This document shows, in pieces, positions 33,945-42,340 of a stretch of 64,000 bases of DNA (positions are counted from its first letter, which is position 1; every line of letters begins with the position of its first letter). Made by a program: the position numbers and the translations under genes. The DNA is from Gaiellasilicea sp033857955. GTDB taxonomy: Bacteria > Actinomycetota > Thermoleophilia > Gaiellales > Gaiellaceae. Below the pieces are notes generated by a model. The model saw only the letters and a list, made by a program, of their open reading frames with translations, ran no database searches and was not told the origin of the DNA. The stretch spans positions 248,001-312,000 of the forward strand of contig JAWVCW010000006.1 in NCBI GenBank assembly GCA_033857955.1. Direction: 5' to 3'.

Positions 33945-33983
33945 CGATCCGGGCCCCCGGAGGGAACCTCGGGGCCCGGATCG
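33945..33983 (-). terminator. strong intrinsic terminator of the small-peptide transcript
   Basis: A perfect 13-bp stem (CGATCCGGGCCCC at 33945-33957 and its complement at 33971-33983) is followed on the minus strand by CTTTTTCG. On the plus strand it is followed by AATTCTT, so it may also stop the LuxR transcript. Confidence 0.88.
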
Positions 33984-34094
33984 AATTCTTATGGGCGAGC
34001 TGGAACCGAACTTATCCCCGTTTCCCACAGCCTGTGGAAACCCCCCTAACGAGGGATGCCAATGGCCTGCCGGAAAGCGCAGGATTCGTTGGCT

Positions 34095-34160
34095 TTACCA
34101 GCCTTTGGTGCCGCCCGCGATGGCGGCGCGGACGACTAGGCGAGCGACGGAATAACGCAT
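34095..34160 (-). CDS. 21-residue peptide gene
   Basis: ATG 34160 follows GAGGAG with a 6-nt spacing. The 21-codon frame begins MRYSVARLVV, ends AGGTKGW and stops at TAA. The peptide is basic (four Arg/Lys), with a hydrophobic amphipathic N-terminal part and a Gly/Trp tail. A minus-strand promoter (34197-34224) lies upstream and a strong minus-strand terminator downstream at 33945-33983, giving a transcript of about 240 nt. It may be a signalling peptide, RiPP-like precursor, small membrane peptide or leader peptide; I recognise no family. Confidence 0.5.
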   Translation of the reverse strand: MRYSVARLVVRAAIAGGTKGW

Positions 34161-34196
34161 GACTCACTCCTCGTAGGGAACTGACGGCACGCGGAG

Positions 34197-34224
34197 CATA
34201 TAACCCTTTCGGGGGAGGATGCAA
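34197..34224 (-). promoter_or_regulatory. candidate sigma-70 promoter of the peptide gene
   Basis: On the minus strand TTGCAT (34224-34219), a 16-nt spacer and TATATG (34202-34197) precede the peptide ATG by about 37 nt. The element overlaps the ribosome binding site of the divergent HD-GYP gene. Confidence 0.5.
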
Positions 34225-34229
34225 GAGCT

Positions 34230-35621
34230 TTGAACCAATTTTTCCACTTTGGCCGTAGTCGCACGACTACTCTTAACTTGTATTTGACCGGCGTGGTCTG
34301 GGCCGCAATCGCGACGGCCCTCGGCCTAGTGTTGTTCGGCTACTCAGTCCAAGCGCCCTGGGTGGTGCTTCTCCTTGCTGCCGTCGCTGCCGTCGCCGAG
34401 CGTGCGACGGTCAGACTGAGCTCCAACCTCGAGGAGTCCATTTCACTCCTGCCTACGCTCTTTGCCGCGGTTCAGTTCGGCCCGCTGGAAGCCATGATCG
34501 TGGCTGCCGGTTCGATGCTCTGGGACCTCCGTCCCGCCCACGACCAGGAAGAGCCGTACAAGAAGTGGGCTATCTACACGTCTAGCCGATCTCTGATCGC
34601 TGCGGTCACTGCTCTGGTGGCGGCTTCGCTCTACGCTGCACGTGGAGGCGGTCTGGAGGGGATCGCGATGGCAGCATTTGGCGGCGCCATTGTTGCGCAG
34701 TCGCTGGATGTGGCTTTCGCATCTCTCACCATCAGGATTCGTGGACGCGGAAGAATGCGCGATTCCGTCAAAATGATCGCGCCGGTCGTATTCGCGGCAG
34801 TCCCGCTGTACGCCCCGGTCGTCGTCCTACTAGCTCTGTCCTACCGCGAACTGTCGCCGTGGACACTCCTGCTGTTCTTCGCGCCGGGGCTCGCAGCCCA
34901 GAGATTTTTCGCGCTCTACCAAGACCAGCGGAGGTTGGCTGAAGGGCTTGAAGGGGCCAACCAACAACTTGAACGAGCTAACCTCTCGTTCGCCTCAGCA
35001 CTTGTGACCACGCTCGACGCTCGGGACCGTTATACGGCAGGTCACTCAGCAGCGGTCGCTATCTACTCGCGCGACATAGCCGCGCGCCTTGGACTCTCCG
35101 AGATGGATCAGCAACGAGTTCACGTCGCCGGCCTCGTCCACGACATCGGGAAGATTGGCCTCCCCGTAGGCTTACTTGAGAAGGAAGGACCGCTGACGCT
35201 TGAGGAGCGTCGCGTGATGCAGACGCACTCCGAGATTGGCGAACGGATTCTTGCCAAGGTCGACGACTACAGTGACATCGCCACAATCGTGCGCCACCAC
35301 CACGAGCGCGTGGACGGGAACGGCTACCCAGATGGCTTGACTGAGGATGAAATGCCACAACTGGCACGCATCATCGCGGTGGCCGACGCGTACAACGCAA
35401 TGACTTCGGATCGTCCTTACCGTGAGGCTATGCCGAGTCGTGTCGCGCGAATGCGGCTCGCACAAGCCGTCGGCTCTCAGTTCGATACGTCGGTTGTGGC
35501 CGCTTTCGAGGCGATCCTTGCAACTGCGGACGAGCAGTACCGGCTGGGCTTGAGACCCGACTTCGACTTTTCCAATCGGGAGCACGACGTTCATCTGCAG
35601 GCAATAGCAGTGGTCGCCTAG
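34230..35621 (+). CDS. membrane HD-GYP domain phosphohydrolase
   Basis: The 463-aa product starts at TTG, 11 nt after GGAGG. About seven transmembrane helices occupy residues 15-235. A short coiled linker (EGLEGANQQLERANLSF) leads to an HD-GYP domain with HD at 304-305 (LVHDIGKIGLP) and HHERVDGNGYPDG at 357-369, plus DAYNAMTSDRPYR. All HD-GYP signature residues are present, so it may hydrolyse cyclic di-nucleotides such as c-di-GMP. Codon use is clearly AT-richer than neighbours. It ends 1 nt from the convergent LAL regulator gene. Confidence 0.9.
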   Translation: MNQFFHFGRSRTTTLNLYLTGVVWAAIATALGLVLFGYSVQAPWVVLLLAAVAAVAERATVRLSSNLEESISLLPTLFAAVQFGPLEAMIVAAGSMLWDLRPAHDQEEPYKKWAIYTSSRSLIAAVTALVAASLYAARGGGLEGIAMAAFGGAIVAQSLDVAFASLTIRIRGRGRMRDSVKMIAPVVFAAVPLYAPVVVLLALSYRELSPWTLLLFFAPGLAAQRFFALYQDQRRLAEGLEGANQQLERANLSFASALVTTLDARDRYTAGHSAAVAIYSRDIAARLGLSEMDQQRVHVAGLVHDIGKIGLPVGLLEKEGPLTLEERRVMQTHSEIGERILAKVDDYSDIATIVRHHHERVDGNGYPDGLTEDEMPQLARIIAVADAYNAMTSDRPYREAMPSRVARMRLAQAVGSQFDTSVVAAFEAILATADEQYRLGLRPDFDFSNREHDVHLQAIAVVA

Positions 35622-35622
35622 G

Positions 35623-38139
35623 TCATCTTGGCAATTGGGCCGCGCGCATCGCAGCCTCAGCTCGCGACTTCACACCGAGCTTCTCGAAGATGTGCCGCAC
35701 ATGTACTTTGACTGTGGCTGGGCTGATAAAGAGCGCTGCTCCAATCTGGGCATTCGAAAGCCCGCGGGCTACCAAAGCTAGAACCTCCTTCTCGCGCCGA
35801 GACAAGGTAAGAACGGAATGATCTGGAAGTGCTTGGCTACCCACGAGCGTGGCATCACCAGCAAGTGTCAGAACACGCGCTACGTCGCCATGAGATTCCG
35901 GATCAGCCAATAGCGATAGAAGGATCTCTGGGCACCCTCTGTAGGCAGTCACGAAAGGTTCGATCGACCCCGCGCGTGTCGCGCGAGTGAGAGCGAGCTG
36001 TGCTTCGCGACAGCCTCTATCGTACTCGGAGCTCCGTAGAGCAACAATCGCTCGCGCGCACGCGGCGCCGATCCTCGCGTCCGCACTCATCGAATGACTC
36101 TCGCCGATATCTGCGAGACGACGGGCGCGCTCGGTATATCCTTGACCCGCAAGCGCGACCGCGTATGCGCTGCAGAGTTCGGCGTAGATTGCCCGTGGCA
36201 AATCATCGCTAGCCGGAAGTGGCTTGCTCACTGCAAGCTCAAATGCGCCTTGAGCGGTAAAGAGGCGCGTCCGAACAGCCTGGGTGATGTGACGGGCCGT
36301 CGGATCGCCCACCAAGTTTGCTCGCTCGTCGGCCTCGCACAGTGACTCATCTGCCGTTGAGTACTCGTGGAGGCCGCCACTAGCCAACGCGCGAACAATC
36401 AGCGCGTACGGAACAACGAAGTCCAGCCGGAACCGATCAGCTTCGTCAAGTTGCTCTTGCGTGACGTCGAGCGCCTCGGCGTAGCATCCGCCGACAGCAA
36501 GTGCGTAGCCGAAAACGTTCCTGAAAGACGAGCGCGCGATTGGATCAGCTACGAAGCCAAGTAACTGTCGGACTGCACGTCCGTCCTCGAGGCCATCCGA
36601 AATCCCAAAGTGACTTTCGAGGTTCATCTTCCGATCAGTAAAAATCACTCGGTCATGAGGCTCGAGCGACTGAGAAGGGCCGAGCGATCTGAGTAGATCG
36701 GCCGCGTGCTCCTCAAGTTCGAGTTCGATTGCGGCAGCAAGCTCCCCATACATGGCGACCCGCCGGAGCTCCGGATTTTCCGTAGCTTGCCGCGCCAGCT
36801 GATAGCAGCGAAACGCCTCATCCTCCCGGGACGCCGCATGAGCGGCACGGCCCGCGACTGTGTGCGCACGAGCTTCAAGTTCGCCACCTTCGTTAGCTTC
36901 CTGGGCAACAAGCGAAGCGAGCGCCTCGGACTCATGGAACCGCCCCTCGCGAAACGCCAGCTCCGCTGCTGCAAGACGTACAGGCGGCGCCGCTTGCGGA
37001 GCATTCTTCATCCAGTTCCTCAATGTTGCTGAGCGACCGGACCGCAGCATTGGCTCAAGCGACGACTCAATGAGTTCGGTCAACAGATCAATTTCTCCGA
37101 AGCGGTCGATGACTGAAAACGCCTCGTCCCATAGCTCATGTCTCATCAACGTTCTCGCGACCTGGCCAAGGAGTTCGTGGAGTTTTCCTGGCGACTCCTC
37201 GCGGAGCTTTCGCTCCAGGAATGACTGTAGGAGTGGGTGCATCTCCAGGTTCGCGCCGCGCGAGACCGTGATAAACCCTCGGTCGACTGCGACTCCAATA
37301 ACCCGCTCCGCCTCTTCAGGCCGAAGCGCGGCGAGAGCCAGTCTACGCCCGGCCACATCGTAGAGCGCCAATTCGCAGAGTACTCGTCTCGTGCGGCGAT
37401 CAATACGTCGATAGATCTCCTCAGCGAAGAACGTGTACAGGTGCGGTGCTGCTACCAAGTCCGGGGGAGCGACACCTGACGTCGATGCGAGGGCAAGGAC
37501 CGCCGGCCAGCCTTGCGCCAGACCGATCAAAGCGTCCGCATCTGAAGCCGAGTCAGCTAGCACTCGACGAGCCTCATCGTCGGTCATGGCGAGCGCCGTT
37601 CGATCAAGCTCGAAGACTTCTCCGTAGAGGATGCGACGAGATGAGGCCCAGGTGGGCCTGCGCCGAGTTAGGACAAGCAGGTTGACGGAGGTTTGCAGCA
37701 AAAGCGCTTCGACGAAGCGCTCCGCCGCGCGTGCTCCCGCAATCGCCTGGTAGTCATCGATCACAAGCCACCCTGCGGCGGGCCAACTCACTAGGTCCTC
37801 GGCCAGCATCCCGGCGAGCACATCAACTTCCTCATCCGCCCGACGAGTCACCGGCAGCCGCTCGAGCAACGCAGCGCCGCTACCTGGCAACACTGACGCG
37901 ACAGCGGATTGCAGCCCACTCGCCAGCGCGGCGACGTCGGCGTACGCCTGGCCGCATGTGCACCACCCGCTTGGTGCGTTTGCAAGCCACTGCTGCGCGA
38001 GCGTTGTTTTGCCGTACCCGGCCGGAGCGACGAGAATCTTGATCCGAGCTGCAGAGTCGTTGAGCGACTTCAGCAGCCTTGGGCGGGCGACGATGCGCTG
38101 ACGGCGACTGTGCGGCTGTGTGGTAGTGCCCTCGCCCAT
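35623..38139 (-). CDS. large ATP-binding LuxR regulator (LAL/MalT type)
   Basis: The 838-aa product (ATG 38139; a TTG seven codons upstream is less likely) contains an N-terminal NTPase with Walker A APAGYGKTT (38-46) and Walker B WLVIDDY (124-130), a long helical tetratricopeptide-like middle region, and a C-terminal LuxR HTH (LTLSRREKEVLALVARGLS, then LFISPATVKVHVRHIFEKL). This is the STAND-type signal-responsive activator architecture of MalT, where inducer binding drives ATP-dependent oligomerisation. Codon use is AT-richer than the genome average, as in the HD-GYP gene. The inducer is unknown. Confidence 0.92.
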   Translation of the reverse strand: MGEGTTTQPHSRRQRIVARPRLLKSLNDSAARIKILVAPAGYGKTTLAQQWLANAPSGWCTCGQAYADVAALASGLQSAVASVLPGSGAALLERLPVTRRADEEVDVLAGMLAEDLVSWPAAGWLVIDDYQAIAGARAAERFVEALLLQTSVNLLVLTRRRPTWASSRRILYGEVFELDRTALAMTDDEARRVLADSASDADALIGLAQGWPAVLALASTSGVAPPDLVAAPHLYTFFAEEIYRRIDRRTRRVLCELALYDVAGRRLALAALRPEEAERVIGVAVDRGFITVSRGANLEMHPLLQSFLERKLREESPGKLHELLGQVARTLMRHELWDEAFSVIDRFGEIDLLTELIESSLEPMLRSGRSATLRNWMKNAPQAAPPVRLAAAELAFREGRFHESEALASLVAQEANEGGELEARAHTVAGRAAHAASREDEAFRCYQLARQATENPELRRVAMYGELAAAIELELEEHAADLLRSLGPSQSLEPHDRVIFTDRKMNLESHFGISDGLEDGRAVRQLLGFVADPIARSSFRNVFGYALAVGGCYAEALDVTQEQLDEADRFRLDFVVPYALIVRALASGGLHEYSTADESLCEADERANLVGDPTARHITQAVRTRLFTAQGAFELAVSKPLPASDDLPRAIYAELCSAYAVALAGQGYTERARRLADIGESHSMSADARIGAACARAIVALRSSEYDRGCREAQLALTRATRAGSIEPFVTAYRGCPEILLSLLADPESHGDVARVLTLAGDATLVGSQALPDHSVLTLSRREKEVLALVARGLSNAQIGAALFISPATVKVHVRHIFEKLGVKSRAEAAMRAAQLPR

Positions 38140-38201
38140 AGCTAGTAGCGGGTGCCGCAAGCCCGCTCGAAAGCGTACCTCGCGTGCGCCCCGTTGAATA
38201 G

Positions 38202-38234
38202 GCGCGCCCGCGATCGACTCGATCGCGGGCGCGC
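38202..38234 (-). terminator. strong terminator hairpin after the short LuxR gene
   Basis: GCGCGCCCGCGATC at 38202-38215 pairs perfectly with 38221-38234 around GACTC. It lies 6 nt beyond the stop of the minus-strand LuxR gene. No long T tract is present. Confidence 0.75.
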
Positions 38235-38239
38235 TGCCG

Positions 38240-38500
38240 TCAGCTCCCCGACCCGCGAGGGCCGAGGCTTTGTGCGAGAGGGTCGTCGCCGGTCAGGCTC
38301 CGATATGCGATCGGAAGCTGCCGACGACGACGCACACCGAGCTTCTGCCGAAGCACATCGCAATGCGCCTTCACCGTTCTGGGGGAGATGCCGAGCCGCT
38401 CTCCGACCTCGTCGTTCGAGCAGCCGGCGGCGATGAGGACGATCACGTCGCGCTGCCGGTCAGTGATCGGTGGATGCCTCTCTGCCGTTGCGTTCGCCAT
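38240..38500 (-). CDS. short LuxR-type helix-turn-helix protein
   Basis: The 86-aa product is almost only a LuxR DNA-binding domain: PITDRQRDVIVLIAAGCSN, then RLGISPRTVKAHCDVLRQKL, followed by a basic tail (GVRRRRQLPIAYRSL). There is no receiver or sensor domain. Single-domain LuxR proteins can act as co-regulators or constitutive binders. It is upstream of, and in the same direction as, the LAL regulator, separated from it by a terminator. Confidence 0.85.
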   Translation of the reverse strand: MANATAERHPPITDRQRDVIVLIAAGCSNDEVGERLGISPRTVKAHCDVLRQKLGVRRRRQLPIAYRSLTGDDPLAQSLGPRGSGS

Positions 38501-38574
38501 TGCAAGAGGCTACGGCGGGTGGCTCCAACGCACCATTGACCGGCGGGTGTAACCCTGGGCGTATCCTCGACCGC

Positions 38575-38931
38575 ATGCTCGCGATCGACCACATTCAGCT
38601 CGCGGCCCCTCCCGGCTGCGAGGAGGCGGCGCGCCGCTTCTTCGGCGAACTGCTCGGGCTGGAGGAGATCCCGAAGCCGGAGGCGATCCGCGCGCGCGGC
38701 GGCGTCTGGTTTCGGGTCGGGGCGCACGAGCTCCACATCGGCGTCGAGGCCGACTTCACCCCGGCGCGCAAGGCGCACCCGGCCTTCCGTACCGATGACT
38801 ACGACGAGCTGCGGGAGCGGCTGCAGGCCGGCGGCGTCGAGGTCGCCGACGACGACGCGATTCCCGGCGTCCGCCGCTGCTTCGTCGCCGATCCGTGGGG
38901 CAACCGGATCGAGCTGATCTCAGCCGAATAG
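38575..38931 (+). CDS. VOC/glyoxalase-family protein
   Basis: The 118-aa product has the paired beta-alpha-beta-beta-beta VOC fold: MLAIDHIQLAAPPGCEEAARR (start), GVWFRVGAHELHIGVE, HPAFRTDDYDELRERL and CFVADPWGNRIELI. Candidate metal ligands are H6, H54-like and the Glu in NRIEL. Members include glyoxalases, dioxygenases and antibiotic-resistance proteins. The activity cannot be assigned. Its last 12 nt overlap the convergent ankyrin gene. Confidence 0.88.
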   Translation: MLAIDHIQLAAPPGCEEAARRFFGELLGLEEIPKPEAIRARGGVWFRVGAHELHIGVEADFTPARKAHPAFRTDDYDELRERLQAGGVEVADDDAIPGVRRCFVADPWGNRIELISAE

Positions 38932-39549
38932 ATCGCGAGTGTCGTCGCCGCACAGCTGAGCGGGAGTCTTGCCCTCGTCGTTCGCGACCGACGGGTCGGC
39001 GCCGGCTTCGAGCAGCGCCTCGGCGCTCTCGCGGTCGTCGTTCCCAGCAGCGGAGTGCAGCGGCGTGAAGCCCCCGTCCTGAGCGGCGTTCGGGTCGGCG
39101 CCCGCCTGGAGCAGCAGCTTCACGATCGCGGCGTGCGAGCCGGCGGCGGCGCTGTGCAGCGGCGTCACGCGGATGCTCTCGTTGCGCGCGACGACCTCCA
39201 CCTCCGCCCCACGCTCGAGCAGGATCCGGGCCGCGTCCTCCTGCCCGAAGAAGGCGGCGTAGTGCAGCGGCGTGAAGCCGTCTGACGACCACTGGCGCGC
39301 GAGCCCCGGCTCGCCGTCGAGCAGCTCCTCCATCCCGCGTGTCCGACCGACTGCGGCTGCGTCGAAGACGTCGAGCGGAGGGTTCGCGTCGAGCAGGATG
39401 TCGACGAGCTCGGCCTTGCCGTTGTAGAGCGCGTGCAGCACCGGCGAGAGCCCCGCCTTGTTGCGCTTGCCTGCTGCCTCGGGACGCCGCTCGAGCAGGT
39501 CGACCAGCGCGTCCTTGTCGCCGGCGGCGATAGTTTCGAAGACGCTCAT
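38920..39549 (-). CDS. ankyrin-repeat protein
   Basis: The 209-aa product (ATG 39549) consists almost wholly of ankyrin repeats: DGFTPLHYAAFFGQEDAARI, VTPLHSAAAGSHAAIVKLLL and GGFTPLHSAAGNDDRESAEA, preceded by two degenerate repeats and followed by a partial one. No catalytic domain or signal peptide is present. It is a cytoplasmic protein-interaction scaffold; the partner is unknown. It is divergent from the molybdopterin oxidoreductase gene, 56 nt apart. Confidence 0.9.
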   Translation of the reverse strand: MSVFETIAAGDKDALVDLLERRPEAAGKRNKAGLSPVLHALYNGKAELVDILLDANPPLDVFDAAAVGRTRGMEELLDGEPGLARQWSSDGFTPLHYAAFFGQEDAARILLERGAEVEVVARNESIRVTPLHSAAAGSHAAIVKLLLQAGADPNAAQDGGFTPLHSAAGNDDRESAEALLEAGADPSVANDEGKTPAQLCGDDTRDLFG

Positions 39550-39605
39550 GGCTTCAATCCTCGCAGACGTTTGGGAGGCAGGGCCGGGAGAGAGAATGAC
39601 CTGCC

Positions 39606-41915
39606 ATGGCGGATCGCATCGCGGATCCTTGGGGCCCACGGACTCCGTACCCGCAGGGTGGGGACTGGCCGGTTCGCGTGGACGAGTACACGGACGGCCC
39701 GGTCGACCGCTGGGTGCAGTCGGCCTGCGTCCTCTGCTCGCACGGCTGCGCGCTCGACATCGGCGTCCGCGACGGAAAGATCGTCGGCGTGCGCGGGCGC
39801 GAGGTCGACCGCGTCAACCACGGCCGGCTCGGGCCGAAGGGCCTCTACGGCTGGCAGGCGAACAACTCCGGCGACCGGCTCCTCCATCCGCTCGTGCGCC
39901 GGGACGGCGAGCTGCGCGAGGCGAGCTGGGACGAGGCGATGGATCTCGTCGCCGAGCGCTCACGCGAGCTGCTCGCCACGAAAGGAAGCGGCGCACTCGG
40001 CTTCTACACGACCGGGCAGCTCTTCCTGGAGGACTACTACACGCTCGCGCTGATCGCCCGCGGCGGAATTGGGACGAACCACCTCGACGGCAACACGCGC
40101 CTTTGCACGGCAACGGCCGGACAGGCGCTGAAGGAGACATTCGGCTGCGACGGGCAACCGAACGGCGTCCACGACATCGAGTATTGCGACACGATCCTCC
40201 ACGTCGGCATCAACACTGCCGAGACGCAGACGGTCCTCTGGATGCACGAGCTCGACCGGCTGCGGGGTGCCGACCCGCCGCGCACGATCGTGATCGACCC
40301 ACGCGAGACGGAGTCGGCGCGGGAGGCGCAGGTCCACCTGGCGATCAAGCCGGGCACGAACCTGGCGGTGCTGAACGGGCTCGCTCAGCAGCTGATCGAG
40401 AACGACTGCATCGACCGTGAGTTCGTCGACGTCAACACGATCGGCTTCGACGCGCTCGAGAAGACCGTCTCCTCGTACACGCCGGAACGGGTCGCCGAGA
40501 TCTGCGGTGTCGCGGCCGCCGACGTGCGGCGCGCGGCCGAGATCATCGGCGAGGCCGAGCACCTGCTCACGTTCGTCCTCCAGGGCGTCTACCAGTCGCA
40601 CCAGGCCACCGCGTCCGCCTGCGCGGCGAACAACGTCAACCTGCTCCGCGGCATGATCGGGAGGCCCGGCGCCGGGATCCTGCAGATGAACGGCCAGCCC
40701 ACCGCGCAGAACACGCGCGAGACCGGCTGCAACGGCGATCTCCCGGCCTTCCGCAACTGGCAGAACGAGGCGCACGTCGCGGAGCTCGCGGGCCTCTGGA
40801 ACGTCGAGCCGCTGCAGATCCCGCACTGGGGGCCGCCGACGCACGCGATGGAGATCTTCCGCTACGCCGAGCAGGGATCGATCGAGTTCCTCTGGGTGAT
40901 CGGGACGAACCCCGCCGTATCGCTGCCCGAACTGCACCGCATCCGCTCGATTCTCTCGCGGGAAGGGCTCTTCCTCGTCGTCTCGGACGCTTTTCTGAGC
41001 GAGACTGCGCGGCTCGCCGACGTCGTCCTGCCCGCGGCGATCTGGGGCGAGAAGACCGGGACGTTCACCAATACCGATCGCACCGTGCATCTCTCCGAGC
41101 AGGCAGTGCAGCCACCCGGAGACGTGCGGAGCGACATTGAGACCTTCCTCGACTACGCGCAACGGCTCGACCTGCGCGACAAGGACGGGCAACCGCTCGT
41201 GAAGTGGTCGACACCGGAGGAGTGCTTCGAGGCCTGGAAGGAGTGCACGCGCGGAAGGCCGTGCGACTACACCGGGCTCAGCTACGAGAAGCTGCGCGGC
41301 GGCAGCGGGATCCAGTGGCCGTGCAACGACGAGGCACCGGACGGAACCGAGCGGCTCTACACCGACCTGACTTTCCCCACCTTCCCCGAGATCTGCGAGG
41401 ACTACGGGCACGACGTCCAGACGGGAGCCACGTTCTCGGAGGCCGAGTTCAAGGCGCTGGGCCCGCAGGGGCGCGCGGTCCTGAAGGCGGCCGAGTGGAC
41501 GCCGCCGCACGAGTGGGCGGGCGACGAGTATCCATTCGCGCTCGCCACCGGGCGGACCGTCTACCACTTCCACACGCGCACGAAAACGGGGCGGGCGCCG
41601 GAGCTCCAGGCAGCCGCGCCCGACGCCTGGGTCGAGCTGTGCGCGAAGGACGCCGAGCGGCTTGGCGTGTCGGAGGGAGACATGCTGCGCGTCTCCTCGC
41701 CGCGCGGCTCGGTCGAGGCGCCGGCGCGCGTCGGCGGGCCGCGCGAGGGCGTCGTCTTCATTCCCTTCCACTACGGCTACTGGGATGTCGGCGACGAGGC
41801 CGGGCCCGACGGGCGGCCGCGAGCGGCGAACGAGCTGACGATGACGATCTGGGACCCGGTCTCGAAGCAGCCACAGCTGAAGACGGCTGCCGTGAAGGTG
41901 GAGAAGCTCGGATGA
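39606..41915 (+). CDS. molybdopterin (bis-MGD) oxidoreductase, nitrate reductase/formate dehydrogenase-like
   Basis: The 769-aa catalytic subunit has an N-terminal Fe-S domain with C41, C44 and C48 (SACVLCSHGCALDI), but the fourth ligand position in the usual GRLCPKG motif is Gly (NHGRLGPKG, G76). The molybdenum ligand is probably C167 in DGNTRLCTATAGQA. Later motifs (NNVNLLRGMIGRPGAGI, VIGTNPAVSLPEL, ADVVLPAAIWGEKTGTFTN) and a C-terminal molydopterin-binding domain are complete. No signal peptide means a cytoplasmic enzyme. It forms an operon with a helical protein and a GPR1/YaaH-type transporter. Substrate unknown. Confidence 0.9.
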   Translation: MADRIADPWGPRTPYPQGGDWPVRVDEYTDGPVDRWVQSACVLCSHGCALDIGVRDGKIVGVRGREVDRVNHGRLGPKGLYGWQANNSGDRLLHPLVRRDGELREASWDEAMDLVAERSRELLATKGSGALGFYTTGQLFLEDYYTLALIARGGIGTNHLDGNTRLCTATAGQALKETFGCDGQPNGVHDIEYCDTILHVGINTAETQTVLWMHELDRLRGADPPRTIVIDPRETESAREAQVHLAIKPGTNLAVLNGLAQQLIENDCIDREFVDVNTIGFDALEKTVSSYTPERVAEICGVAAADVRRAAEIIGEAEHLLTFVLQGVYQSHQATASACAANNVNLLRGMIGRPGAGILQMNGQPTAQNTRETGCNGDLPAFRNWQNEAHVAELAGLWNVEPLQIPHWGPPTHAMEIFRYAEQGSIEFLWVIGTNPAVSLPELHRIRSILSREGLFLVVSDAFLSETARLADVVLPAAIWGEKTGTFTNTDRTVHLSEQAVQPPGDVRSDIETFLDYAQRLDLRDKDGQPLVKWSTPEECFEAWKECTRGRPCDYTGLSYEKLRGGSGIQWPCNDEAPDGTERLYTDLTFPTFPEICEDYGHDVQTGATFSEAEFKALGPQGRAVLKAAEWTPPHEWAGDEYPFALATGRTVYHFHTRTKTGRAPELQAAAPDAWVELCAKDAERLGVSEGDMLRVSSPRGSVEAPARVGGPREGVVFIPFHYGYWDVGDEAGPDGRPRAANELTMTIWDPVSKQPQLKTAAVKVEKLG

Positions 41916-42340
41916 GGATCGGGCCGCTCCTTGCCCACCTGCGGGAGCTCGAGGCCGGGGTCGCCGCCGAGTTGCGCGCGGCCGCCGAGCGTCACCGGGA
42001 CGACCACGACGTCTATCACCAGTGCCACACGTTCGCGGTCACTGCGGACAAGCGCGTGCAGAAGCTCGAGCCGCTCGCGGAGCGGTACGGCGGCAAGTCC
42101 ACATGGAAGTCCGCGGTCGGAGACGGCAGCGACGACCTGCTGGAGGACCTGCGGTCGCTCTACCTACGCGCCCAGGAGAGCGCGATCACCTGGGTGATGG
42201 TCATGCAAGCGGCAAAGGCGGCGCGCGACCAGGAACTGCTGACGCTCGCGACCGAGTGCCAGTCCGAGACGGAGGTGCAGGCGAAGTGGTTCATGACCCG
42301 GATCAAGACCGGCGCGCCCCAGGCGCTCGTGGTGGCATGA
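41912..42340 (+). CDS. helical protein linked to the molybdopterin oxidoreductase
   Basis: The 142-aa product starts at ATG overlapping the previous stop (ATGA). It is predicted all-helical with several His/Asp/Glu in the first helices (AAERHRDDHDVYHQCHTFAV), then EDLRSLYLRAQESAITWVMV and a final helix with ATECQSETEVQAKWF. The spacing resembles a four-helix bundle and could bind metal, but a ferritin EXXH set is not certain. Tight coupling suggests an accessory or chaperone-like role for the oxidoreductase. Confidence 0.75.
   Translation: MRIGPLLAHLRELEAGVAAELRAAAERHRDDHDVYHQCHTFAVTADKRVQKLEPLAERYGGKSTWKSAVGDGSDDLLEDLRSLYLRAQESAITWVMVMQAAKAARDQELLTLATECQSETEVQAKWFMTRIKTGAPQALVVA

Noticed and set aside
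34000..34060. Chromosomal origin (oriC) candidate
   Set aside because: Only one or two imperfect DnaA-box-like motifs, no AT-rich unwinding region and no dnaA, dnaN or recF nearby.
34219..34233. Four-codon leader ORF (ATG CAA GAG CTT TGA) before the HD-GYP gene
   Set aside because: Its ATG abuts the GGAGG site with no spacing, so it is unlikely to be translated; the site fits the TTG start at 34230.
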